Below are positions 10,476 through 22,600 of a stretch of 64,000 nt of DNA, piece by piece. Position 1 is the first letter of the stretch, and every line of letters starts with the position of its first letter. Source of the stretch: Linyphia triangularis (lineage: Eukaryota; Arthropoda; Arachnida; Araneae; Linyphiidae); contig OZ021733.1 in the NCBI GenBank assembly GCA_963978545.1, forward strand, positions 72,943,589 through 73,007,588, in the 5' to 3' direction. The position numbers and the translations under genes were made by a program. The notes under the pieces are model-generated. The model was not told the origin of the DNA. It saw nothing but the letters and a program-made list of their open reading frames with translations, and searched no databases.

Positions 10476-11779
10476 ATTTCCAAACACCCTTTTTTCATGT
10501 TTCATGAGAAAAGTTCTAATTATACAATGATTGCAATTTTCGAGTAAAAAACTGTATTGCCTCGGCCTTAAGGTTCAAAACTATTAAATACAAGTGAAAT
10601 TAGCTAATTTTAAGCATTTTTTTTATTTTTCGTAAAAAACTTTTTCCGTTTTTACACATTTCATGAGAAAATCTCTGATTTAAGAATGATTGCAGTTTCT
10701 TATCAAACAACTGCAATTATTGAGAATTGAAATCTGAAATGACTAAATACTAGTGCTCTTGGGGGATTTTGATCATTGTATTATTTTGCGACAGAGCAAA
10801 TTGCGTTCACACTTTCTGAACGTCACTTTAGAAAAGTTCTATTTCCAAAATGATTGAAGTATTTATTTTAAAAACTATTCTGCATAGTAGTTTAAGTTTA
10901 AAATTATTAAATACTAGCGAAGTTATCTTTTTTTGAAATTTTTTTTAGTTTTCGAAAAAAAAAATTTAAAAGGCAATTTTTTGACGTTTCATGAGAAAAG
11001 TGCTAAGTGTAAAATGATTGATGTTTTTAAATAAAAAACTAGCTTGTATTACAATTTAATTCTAAATTGATACAATACTAGGAAAATTTGCAATTTTTGA
11101 ACTTTTTTTCAGTTTTTGACCCAAAGATTTCCAAACACCCTTTTTTCATGTTTCATGAGAAAAGTTCTAATTATACAATGATTGCAATTTTTGAGTAAAG
11201 AACTGTATTGCCTAGGCCTGAAGGTTCAAAATTATTAAACACAAGTGAAATTAGCTAATTATAAGCATTTTTTTTATTTTTTGAAAAAAACTTTTTTTCT
11301 GTTTTTACACGTTTCATGAGAAAATCTCTGATTTAAGAATGATTGCAGTTTCTTATCAAACAACTGCAATTATTGAGAATTTAAATCTGAAATTACTAAA
11401 TACTAGTGCTCTAGGGGGTTTTTGATCATTGTATTATTTTGCGACAGAGCAAATTGCGTTCACACTTTCTGAACGTCACTTTAGAAAAGTTCTATTTCCA
11501 AAATGATTGAAGTATTTATTTTAAAAACTATTCTGCATAGTAGTTTAAGTTTAAAATTATTAAATACTAGCGAAGTTATCTTTGTTTGAAATTTTTTTTA
11601 GTTTTCGAAACAAAAATTTTAAAAGGCATTTTTTTGACGTTTCATGAGAAAAGTGCTAAGTGTAAAATGATTGATGTTTTTAAATAAAAAACTAGCTTGT
11701 ATTACAATTTAATTCTAAATTGATACAATACTAGGAAAATTTGCAATTTTTGAACTTTTTTTCAGTTTTTGACCCAAAG
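10476..11779 (+). repeat. M17-M18, types U and V
   Basis: Unit starts are 10476 and 11127. M17 (type U) has cgtaaaaaactttttccg, gaattgaaatctg and gggggattttg. M18 (type V) has aattataagc and gctctaggggg. The same U-V pair follows in order at 16342-17645 and 22210-23513, so these two units are the flank from which the 9-mer block took part of its content. Confidence 0.88.
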
Positions 11780-13734
11780 ATTTCCAAACACCCTTTTTTC
11801 ATGTTTCATGAGAAAAGTTCTAATTATACAATGATTGCAATTTTTGAGTAAAAAACTGTATTGCCTCGGCCTTAAGGTTCAAAACTATTAAATACAAGTG
11901 AAATTAGCTAATTTTAAGCATTTTTTTTATTTTTCGAAAAAAAACTTTTTTCCTTTTTTACAAGTTTCATGAGAAAATCTCTTATTTAAGAATGATTGCA
12001 GTTTCTTATCAAACAACTGCAATTATTGAGAATTTAAATCTGAAATTACTAAATACTAGTGCTCTTGGGGGTTTTTGATCATTGTATTATTTTGCGACAG
12101 AGCAAATTGCGTTCACACTTTCTGAACGTCACTTTAGAAAAGCTCTATTTCCAAAATGATTGAAGTATTTATGTTAAAACTATTCTGCATAGTAGTTTAA
12201 GTTTAAAATTATTAAATACTAGTGAAGTTATCTTTGTTTGAAATTTTTTTTAGTTTTCGAAACAAAAATTTTAAAAGGCATTTTTTTGACGTTTCATGAG
12301 AAAAGTGCTAAGTGTAAAATGATTGATGTTTTTAAATAAAAAACTAGCTTGTATTACAATTTAATTCTAAATTGATACAATAATAGGAAAATTTCCTATT
12401 TTTGAACTTTTTTTCAGTTTTTGACCCAAAGATTTCCAAACACCCTTTTTTCATGTTTCATGAGAAAAGCTCTAATTATACAATGATTGCAATTTTTGAG
12501 TAAAGAACTGTATTGCCTAGGCCTGAAGGTTCAAAATTATTAAATACAAGTGAAATTAGCTAATTTTAAGCATTTTTTTTATTTTTCGAAAAAAACTTTT
12601 TTTCTGTTTTTACACGTTTCATGAGAAAATCTCTGATTTAAGAATGATTGCAGTTTCTTATCAAACAACTGCAATTATTGAGAATTTAAATATGAAATTA
12701 CTAAATACTAGTGCTCTTGGGGTTTTTTGATCATTGTATTATTTTGCGACAGAGCAAATTGCGTTCACACTTTCTGAACGTCACTTTAGAAAAGCTCTAT
12801 TTCCAAAATGATTGAAGTATTTATGTTAAAACTATTCTGCATAGTAGTTTAAGTTTAAAATTATTAAATACTAGCGAAGTTATCTTTGTTTGAAATTTTT
12901 TTTAGTTTTCGAAACAAAAATTTTAAAAGGCAATTTTTTGACGTTTCATGAGAAAAGTGCTAAGTGTAAAATGATTGATGTTTTTAAATAAAAAACTAGC
13001 TTGTATTACAATTTAATTCTAAATTGATACAATACTAGAAAAATTTGCAATTTTTGAACTTTTTTTCAGTTTTTGACTCAAAGATTTCCAAACACCCTTT
13101 TTTCATGTTTCATGAGAAAAGTTCTAATTATACAATGATTGCAATTTTTGAGTAAAAAACTGTAATGCCTCGGCCTTAAGGTTCAAAACTATTAAATACA
13201 AGTGAAATTAGCTAATTTTAAGCATTTTTTTTATTTTTCGTAAAAAACTTTTTCCGTTTTTACACATTTCATGAGAAAATCTCTGATTTAAGAATGATTG
13301 CAGTTTCTTATCAAACAACTGCAATTATTGAGAATTGAAATCTGAAATGACTAAATACTAGTGCTCTTGGGGGTTTTTGATCATTGTATTATTTTGCGAC
13401 AGAGCAAATTGCGTTCACACTTTCTGAACGTCAATTTAGAAAAGTTCTATTTCCAAAATGATTGAAGTATTTATGTTAAAATCTATTCTGCATAGTAGTT
13501 TAAGTTTAAAATTATTAAATACTAGCTAAATTATCTTTTTTTGAAATTTTTTTTAGTTTTCGAAACAAAGATTTTAAAAGGCATTTTTTTGACGTTTCAT
13601 GAGAAAAGTGCTAAGTGTAAAATGATTGATGTTTTTAAATAAAAAACTAGCTTGTATTACAATTTAATTCTAAATTGATACAATACTAGGAAAATTTGCA
13701 ATTTTTGAACTTTTTTTCAGTTTTTGACCCAAAG
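11780..13734 (+). repeat. 1,955-bp trimer, copy 1 (M19-M21)
   Basis: Unit starts are 11780, 12432 and 13084. M19 (type S) has cttttttcctttttta, ctcttattt and actagtgaag. M20 (type P) has aaatatgaaa, ttggggttttttg and ends actagaaaaatttgc with gactcaaag. M21 (type Q) has tgtaatgcc, cgtaaaaaac and gaattgaaatctg. The next 1,955 bp repeat this order and these tags. Confidence 0.9.
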
Positions 13735-15689
13735 ATTTCCAAACACCCTTTTTTCATGTTTCATGAGAAAAGTTCTAATTATACAATGATTGCAATTTTT
13801 GAGTAAAAAACTGTATTGCCTCGGCCTTAAGGTTCAAAACTATTAAATACAAGTGAAATTAGCTAATTTTAAGCATTTTTTTTATTTTTCGAAAAAAAAC
13901 TTTTTTCCTTTTTTACAAGTTTCATGAGAAAATCTCTTATTTAAGAATGATTGCAGTTTCTTATCAAACAACTGCAATTATTGAGAATTTAAATCTGAAA
14001 TTACTAAATACTAGTGCTCTTGGGGGTTTTTGATCATTGTATTATTTTGCGACAGAGCAAATTGCGTTCACACTTTCTGAACGTCACTTTAGAAAAGCTC
14101 TATTTCCAAAATGATTGAAGTATTTATGTTAAAACTATTCTGCATAGTAGTTTAAGTTTAAAATTATTAAATACTAGTGAAGTTATCTTTGTTTGAAATT
14201 TTTTTTAGTTTTCGAAACAAAAATTTTAAAAGGCATTTTTTTGACGTTTCATGAGAAAAGTGCTAAGTGTAAAATGATTGATGTTTTTAAATAAAAAACT
14301 AGCTTGTATTACAATTTAATTCTAAATTGATACAATAATAGGAAAATTTCCTATTTTTGAACTTTTTTTCAGTTTTTGACCCAAAGATTTCCAAACACCC
14401 TTTTTTCATGTTTCATGAGAAAAGCTCTAATTATACAATGATTGCAATTTTTGAGTAAAGAACTGTATTGCCTAGGCCTGAAGGTTCAAAATTATTAAAT
14501 ACAAGTGAAATTAGCTAATTTTAAGCATTTTTTTTATTTTTCGAAAAAAACTTTTTTTCTGTTTTTACACGTTTCATGAGAAAATCTCTGATTTAAGAAT
14601 GATTGCAGTTTCTTATCAAACAACTGCAATTATTGAGAATTTAAATATGAAATTACTAAATACTAGTGCTCTTGGGGTTTTTTGATCATTGTATTATTTT
14701 GCGACAGAGCAAATTGCGTTCACACTTTCTGAACGTCACTTTAGAAAAGCTCTATTTCCAAAATGATTGAAGTATTTATGTTAAAACTATTCTGCATAGT
14801 AGTTTAAGTTTAAAATTATTAAATACTAGCGAAGTTATCTTTGTTTGAAATTTTTTTTAGTTTTCGAAACAAAAATTTTAAAAGGCAATTTTTTGACGTT
14901 TCATGAGAAAAGTGCTAAGTGTAAAATGATTGATGTTTTTAAATAAAAAACTAGCTTGTATTACAATTTAATTCTAAATTGATACAATACTAGAAAAATT
15001 TGCAATTTTTGAACTTTTTTTCAGTTTTTGACTCAAAGATTTCCAAACACCCTTTTTTCATGTTTCATGAGAAAAGTTCTAATTATACAATGATTGCAAT
15101 TTTTGAGTAAAAAACTGTAATGCCTCGGCCTTAAGGTTCAAAACTATTAAATACAAGTGAAATTAGCTAATTTTAAGCATTTTTTTTATTTTTCGTAAAA
15201 AACTTTTTCCGTTTTTACACATTTCATGAGAAAATCTCTGATTTAAGAATGATTGCAGTTTCTTATCAAACAACTGCAATTATTGAGAATTGAAATCTGA
15301 AATGACTAAATACTAGTGCTCTTGGGGGTTTTTGATCATTGTATTATTTTGCGACAGAGCAAATTGCGTTCACACTTTCTGAACGTCAATTTAGAAAAGT
15401 TCTATTTCCAAAATGATTGAAGTATTTATGTTAAAATCTATTCTGCATAGTAGTTTAAGTTTAAAATTATTAAATACTAGCTAAATTATCTTTTTTTGAA
15501 ATTTTTTTTAGTTTTCGAAACAAAGATTTTAAAAGGCATTTTTTTGACGTTTCATGAGAAAAGTGCTAAGTGTAAAATGATTGATGTTTTTAAATAAAAA
15601 ACTAGCATGTATTACAATTTAATTCTAAATTGATACAATACTAGGAAAATTTGCAATTTTTGAACTTTTTTTCAGTTTTTGACCCAAAG
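13735..15689 (+). repeat. 1,955-bp trimer, copy 2 (M22-M24)
   Basis: Unit starts are 13735, 14387 and 15039, with lengths 652, 652 and 651 exactly as in copy 1. The difference I noticed is ctagcatg near 15603 against ctagcttg near 13648. A third S-P-Q copy lies at 19603-21557 as part of the 9-mer duplication. Confidence 0.9.
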
Positions 15690-18600
15690 ATTTCCAAACA
15701 CCCTTTTTTCATGTTTCATGAGAAAAGTTCTAATTATACAATGATTGCAATTTTTGAGTAAAAAACTGTATTGCCTCGGCCTTAAGGTTCAAAACTATTA
15801 AATACAAGTGAAATTAGCTAATTTTAAGCATTTTTTTTATTTTTCGAAAAAAAACTTTTTTCCTTTTTTACAAGTTTCATGAGAAAATCTCTTATTTAAG
15901 AATGATTGCAGTTTCTTATCAAACAACTGCAATTATTGAGAATTTAAATCTGACATTACTAAATACTAGTGCTCTTGGGGGTTTTTGATCATTGTATTAT
16001 TTTGCGACAGAGCAAATTGCGTTCACACTTTCTGAACGTCACTTTAGAAAAGTTCTATTTCCAAAATGATTGAAGTATTTATGTTAAAATCTATTCTGCA
16101 TAGTAGTTTAAGTTTAAAATTATTAAATACTAGCTAAATTATCTTTTTTTGAAATTTTTTTTGTTTTCGAAACAAAGATTTTAAAAGGCATTTTTTTGAC
16201 GTTTCATGAGAAAAGTGCTAAGTGTAAAATGATTGATGTTTTTAAATAAAAAACTAGCATGTATTACAATTTAATTCTAAATTGATACAATACTAGGAAA
16301 ATTTGCAATTTTTGAACTTTTTTTCAGTTTTTGACCCAAAGATTTCCAAACACCCTTTTTTCATGTTTCATGAGAAAAGTTCTAATTATACAATGATTGC
16401 AATTTTCGAGTAAAAAACTGTATTGCCTCGGCCTTAAGGTTCAAAACTATTAAATACAAGCTAAATTAGCTAATTTTAAGCATTTTTTTTATTTTTCGTA
16501 AAAAACTTTTTCCGTTTTTACACATTTCATGAGAAAATCTCTGATTTAAGAATGATTGCAGTTTCTTATCAAACAACTGCAATTATTGAGAATTGAAATC
16601 TGAAATGACTAAATACTAGTGCTCTTGGGGGATTTTGATCATTGTATTATTTTGCGACAGAGCAAATTGCGTTCACACTTTCTGAACGTCACTTTAGAAA
16701 AGTTCTATTTCCAAAATGATTGAAGTATTTATTTTAAAAACTATTCTGCATAGTAGTTTAAGTTTAAAATTATTAAATACTAGCGAAGTTATCTTTTTTT
16801 GAAATTTTTTTTAGTTTTCGAAAAAAAAATTTTAAAAGACAATTTTTTGACGTTTCATGAGAAAAGTGCTAAGTGTAAAATGATTGATGTTTTTAAATAA
16901 AAAACTAGCTTGTATTACAATTTAATTCTAAATTGATACAATACTAGGAAAATTTGCAATTTTTGAACTTTTTTTCAGTTTTTGACCCAAAGATTTCCAA
17001 ACACCCTTTTTTCATGTTTCATGAGAAAAGTTCTAATTATACAATGATTGCAATTTTTGAGTAAAGAACTGTATTGCCTAGGCCTGAAGGTTCAAAATTA
17101 TTAAACACAAGTGAAATTAGCTAATTATAAGCATTTTTTTTATTTTTTGAAAAAAACTTTTTTTCTGTTTTTACACGTTTCATGAGAAAATCTCTGATTT
17201 AAGAATGATTGCAGTTTCTTATCAAACAACTGCAATTATTGAGAATTTAAATCTGAAATTACTAAATACTAGTGCTCTAGGGGGTTTTTGATCATTGTAT
17301 TATTTTGCGACAGAGCAAATTGCGTTCACACTTTCTGAACGTCACTTTAGAAAAGTTCTATTTCCAAAATGATTGAAGTATTTATTTTAAAAACTATTCT
17401 GCATAGTAGTTTAAGTTTAAAATTATTAAATACTAGCAAAGTTATCTTTGTTTGAAATTTTTTTTAGTTTTCGAAACAAAAATTTTAAAAGGCATTTTTT
17501 TGACGTTTCATGAGAAAAGTGCTAAGTGTAAAATGATTGATGTTTTTAAATAAAAAACTAGCTTGTATTACAATTTAATTCTAAATTGATACAATACTAG
17601 GAAAATTTGCAATTTTTGAACTTTTTTTCAGTTTTTGACCCAAAGATTTCCAAACACCCTTTTTTCATGTTTCATGAGAAAAGTTCTAATTATACAATGA
17701 TTGCAATTTTTGAGTAAAAAACTGTATTGCCTCGGCCTTAAGGTTCAAAACTATTAAATACAAGTGAAATTAGCTAATTTTAAGCATTTTTTTTATTTTT
17801 CGAAAAAAAACTTTTTTCCTTTTTTACAAGTTTCATGAGAAAATCTCTTATTTAAGAATGATTGCAGTTTCTTATCAAACAACTGCAATTATTGAGAATT
17901 TAAATCTGAAATTACTAAATACTAGTGCTCTTGGGGGTTTTTGATCATTGTATTATTTTGCGACAGAGCAAATTGCGTTCACACTTTCTGAACGTCACTT
18001 TAGAAAAGCTCTATTTCCAAAATGATTGAAGTATTTATGTTAAAACTATTCTGCATAGTAGTTTAAGTTTAAAATTATTAAATACTAGCGAAGTTATCTT
18101 TGTTTGAAATTTTTTTTAGTTTTCGAAACAAAAATTTTAAAAGGCATTTTTTTGACGTTTCATGAGAAAAGTGCTAAGTGTAAAATGATTGATGTTTTTA
18201 AATAAAAAACTAGCTTGTATTACAATTTAATTCTAAATTGATACAATAATAGGAAAATTTCCTATTTTTGAACTTTTTTTCAGTTTTTGACCCAAAGATT
18301 TCCAAACACCCTTTTTTCATGTTTCATGAGAAAAGCTCTAATTATACAATGATTGCAATTTTTGAGTAAAGAACTGTATTGCCTAGGCCTGAAGGTTCAA
18401 AATTATTAAACACAAGGGAAATTAGCTAATTTTAAGCATTTTTTTTATTTTTTGAAAAAAACTTTTTTTCTGTTTTTACACGTTTCATGAGAAAATCTCT
18501 GATTTAAGAATGATTGCAGTTTCTTATCAAACAACTGCAATTATTGAGAATTTAAATCTGAAATTACTAAATACTAGTGCTCTTGGGGGTTTTTGATCAT

Positions 18601-19602
18601 TGTATTATTTTGCGACAGAGCAAATTGCGTTCACACTTTCTGAACGTCAATTTAGAAAAGTTCTATTTCCAAAATGATTGAAGTATTTATGTTAAAATCT
18701 ATTCTGCATAGTAGTTTAAGTTTAAAATTATTAAATACTAGCTAAATTATCTTTTTTTGAAATTTTTTTTAATTTTCGAAACAAAGATTTTAAAAGGCAT
18801 TTTTTTGACGTTTCATGAGAAAAGTGCTAAGTGTAAAATGATTGATGTTTTTAAATAAAAAACTAGCTTGTATTACAATTTAATTCTAAATTGATACAAT
18901 AATAGGAAAATTTCCTATTTTTGAACTTTTTTTCAGTTTTTGACCCAAAGATTTCCAAACACCCTTTTTTCATGTTTCATGAGAAAAGCTCTAATTATAC
19001 AATGATTGCAATTTTTGAGTAAAGAACTGTATTGCCTAGGCCTGAAGGTTCAAAATTATTAAATACAAGTGAAATTAGCTAATTTTAAGCATTTTTTTTA
19101 TTTTTCGAAAAAAACTTTTTTTCTGTTTTTACACGTTTCATGAGAAAATCTCTGATTTAAGAATGATTGCAGTTTCTTATCAAACAACTGCAATTATTGA
19201 GAATTTAAATATGAAATTACTAAATACTAGTGCTCTTGGGGTTTTTTGATCATTGTATTATTTTGCGACAGAGCAAATTGCGTTCACACTTTCTGAACGT
19301 CACTTTAGAAAAGCTCTATTTCCAAAATGATTGAAGTATTTATGTTAAAACTATTCTGCATAGTAGTTTAAGTTTAAAATTATTAAATACTAGCGAAGTT
19401 ATCTTTGTTTGAAATTTTTTTTAGTTTTCGAAACAAAAATTTTAAAAGGCAATTTTTTGACGTTTCATGAGAAAAGTGCTAAGTGTAAAATGATTGATGT
19501 TTTTAAATAAAAAACTAGCTTGTATTACAATTTAATTCTAAATTGATACAATACTAGGAAAATTTGCAATTTTTGAACTTTTTTTCAGTTTTTGACCCAA
19601 AG
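13735..19602 (+). repeat. 5,868-bp 9-mer, copy 1 (M22-M30)
   Basis: Unit starts are 13735, 14387, 15039, 15690, 16342, 16993, 17646, 18298 and 18951, in type order S-P-Q-T-U-V-S'-R-P. Tags repeated 5,868 bp later include the shortened T tract before gttttcg in T (near 16155 and 22023), taaaagacaa in U (16834 and 22702), tgctctaggggg in V (17273 and 23141), cacaagggaa in R (near 18411 and 24280) and ttaattttcg in R. Private differences of this copy are caagctaaattag near 16458 and actagcaaag near 17434. The terminal P unit ends actaggaaaatttgc with gacccaaag, unlike other P units. Confidence 0.92.
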
Positions 19603-22600
19603 ATTTCCAAACACCCTTTTTTCATGTTTCATGAGAAAAGTTCTAATTATACAATGATTGCAATTTTTGAGTAAAAAACTGTATTGCCTCGGCCTTAAGG
19701 TTCAAAACTATTAAATACAAGTGAAATTAGCTAATTTTAAGCATTTTTTTTATTTTTCGAAAAAAAACTTTTTTCCTTTTTTACAAGTTTCATGAGAAAA
19801 TCTCTTATTTAAGAATGATTGCAGTTTCTTATCAAACAACTGCAATTATTGAGAATTTAAATCTGAAATTACTAAATACTAGTGCTCTTGGGGGTTTTTG
19901 ATCATTGTATTATTTTGCGACAGAGCAAATTGCGTTCACACTTTCTGAACGTCACTTTAGAAAAGCTCTATTTCCAAAATGATTGAAGTATTTATGTTAA
20001 AACTATTCTGCATAGTAGTTTAAGTTTAAAATTATTAAATACTAGTGAAGTTATCTTTGTTTGAAATTTTTTTTAGTTTTCGAAACAAAAATTTTAAAAG
20101 GCATTTTTTTGACGTTTCATGAGAAAAGTGCTAAGTGTAAAATGATTGATGTTTTTAAATAAAAAACTAGCTTGTATTACAATTTAATTCTAAATTGATA
20201 CAATAATAGGAAAATTTCCTATTTTTGAACTTTTTTTCAGTTTTTGACCCAAAGATTTCCAAACACCCTTTTTTCATGTTTCATGAGAAAAGCTCTAATT
20301 ATACAATGATTGCAATTTTTGAGTAAAGAACTGTATTGCCTAGGCCTGAAGGTTCAAAATTATTAAATACAAGTGAAATTAGCTAATTTTAAGCATTTTT
20401 TTTATTTTTCGAAAAAAACTTTTTTTCTGTTTTTACACGTTTCATGAGAAAATCTCTGATTTAAGAATGATTGCAGTTTCTTATCAAACAACTGCAATTA
20501 TTGAGAATTTAAATATGAAATTACTAAATACTAGTGCTCTTGGGGTTTTTTGATCATTGTATTATTTTGCGACAGAGCAAATTGCGTTCACACTTTCTGA
20601 ACGTCACTTTAGAAAAGCTCTATTTCCAAAATGATTGAAGTATTTATGTTAAAACTATTCTGCATAGTAGTTTAAGTTTAAAATTATTAAATACTAGCGA
20701 AGTTATCTTTGTTTGAAATTTTTTTTAGTTTTCGAAACAAAAATTTTAAAAGGCAATTTTTTGACGTTTCATGAGAAAAGTGCTAAGTGTAAAATGATTG
20801 ATGTTTTTAAATAAAAAACTAGCTTGTATTACAATTTAATTCTAAATTGATACAATACTAGAAAAATTTGCAATTTTTGAACTTTTTTTCAGTTTTTGAC
20901 TCAAAGATTTCCAAACACCCTTTTTTCATGTTTCATGAGAAAAGTTCTAATTATACAATGATTGCAATTTTTGAGTAAAAAACTGTAATGCCTCGGCCTT
21001 AAGGTTCAAAACTATTAAATACAAGTGAAATTAGCTAATTTTAAGCATTTTTTTTATTTTTCGTAAAAAACTTTTTCCGTTTTTACACATTTCATGAGAA
21101 AATCTCTGATTTAAGAATGATTGCAGTTTCTTATCAAACAACTGCAATTATTGAGAATTGAAATCTGAAATGACTAAATACTAGTGCTCTTGGGGGTTTT
21201 TGATCATTGTATTATTTTGCGACAGAGCAAATTGCGTTCACACTTTCTGAACGTCAATTTAGAAAAGTTCTATTTCCAAAATGATTGAAGTATTTATGTT
21301 AAAATCTATTCTGCATAGTAGTTTAAGTTTAAAATTATTAAATACTAGCTAAATTATCTTTTTTTGAAATTTTTTTTAGTTTTCGAAACAAAGATTTTAA
21401 AAGGCATTTTTTTGACGTTTCATGAGAAAAGTGCTAAGTGTAAAATGATTGATGTTTTTAAATAAAAAACTAGCATGTATTACAATTTAATTCTAAATTG
21501 ATACAATACTAGGAAAATTTGCAATTTTTGAACTTTTTTTCAGTTTTTGACCCAAAGATTTCCAAACACCCTTTTTTCATGTTTCATGAGAAAAGTTCTA
21601 ATTATACAATGATTGCAATTTTTGAGTAAAAAACTGTATTGCCTCGGCCTTAAGGTTCAAAACTATTAAATACAAGTGAAATTAGCTAATTTTAAGCATT
21701 TTTTTTATTTTTCGAAAAAAAACTTTTTTCCTTTTTTACAAGTTTCATGAGAAAATCTCTTATTTAAGAATGATTGCAGTTTCTTATCAAACAACTGCAA
21801 TTATTGAGAATTTAAATCTGACATTACTAAATACTAGTGCTCTTGGGGGTTTTTGATCATTGTATTATTTTGCGACAGAGCAAATTGCGTTCACACTTTC
21901 TGAACGTCACTTTAGAAAAGTTCTATTTCCAAAATGATTGAAGTATTTATGTTAAAATCTATTCTGCATAGTAGTTTAAGTTTAAAATTATTAAATACTA
22001 GCTAAATTATCTTTTTTTGAAATTTTTTTTGTTTTCGAAACAAAGATTTTAAAAGGCATTTTTTTGACGTTTCATGAGAAAAGTGCTAAGTGTAAAATGA
22101 TTGATGTTTTTAAATAAAAAACTAGCATGTATTACAATTTAATTCTAAATTGATACAATACTAGGAAAATTTGCAATTTTTGAACTTTTTTTCAGTTTTT
22201 GACCCAAAGATTTCCAAACACCCTTTTTTCATGTTTCATGAGAAAAGTTCTAATTATACAATGATTGCAATTTTCGAGTAAAAAACTGTATTGCCTCGGC
22301 CTTAAGGTTCAAAACTATTAAATACAAGTGAAATTAGCTAATTTTAAGCATTTTTTTTATTTTTCGTAAAAAACTTTTTCCGTTTTTACACATTTCATGA
22401 GAAAATCTCTGATTTAAGAATGATTGCAGTTTCTTATCAAACAACTGCAATTATTGAGAATTGAAATCTGAAATGACTAAATACTAGTGCTCTTGGGGGA
22501 TTTTGATCATTGTATTATTTTGCGACAGAGCAAATTGCGTTCACACTTTCTGAACGTCACTTTAGAAAAGTTCTATTTCCAAAATGATTGAAGTATTTAT

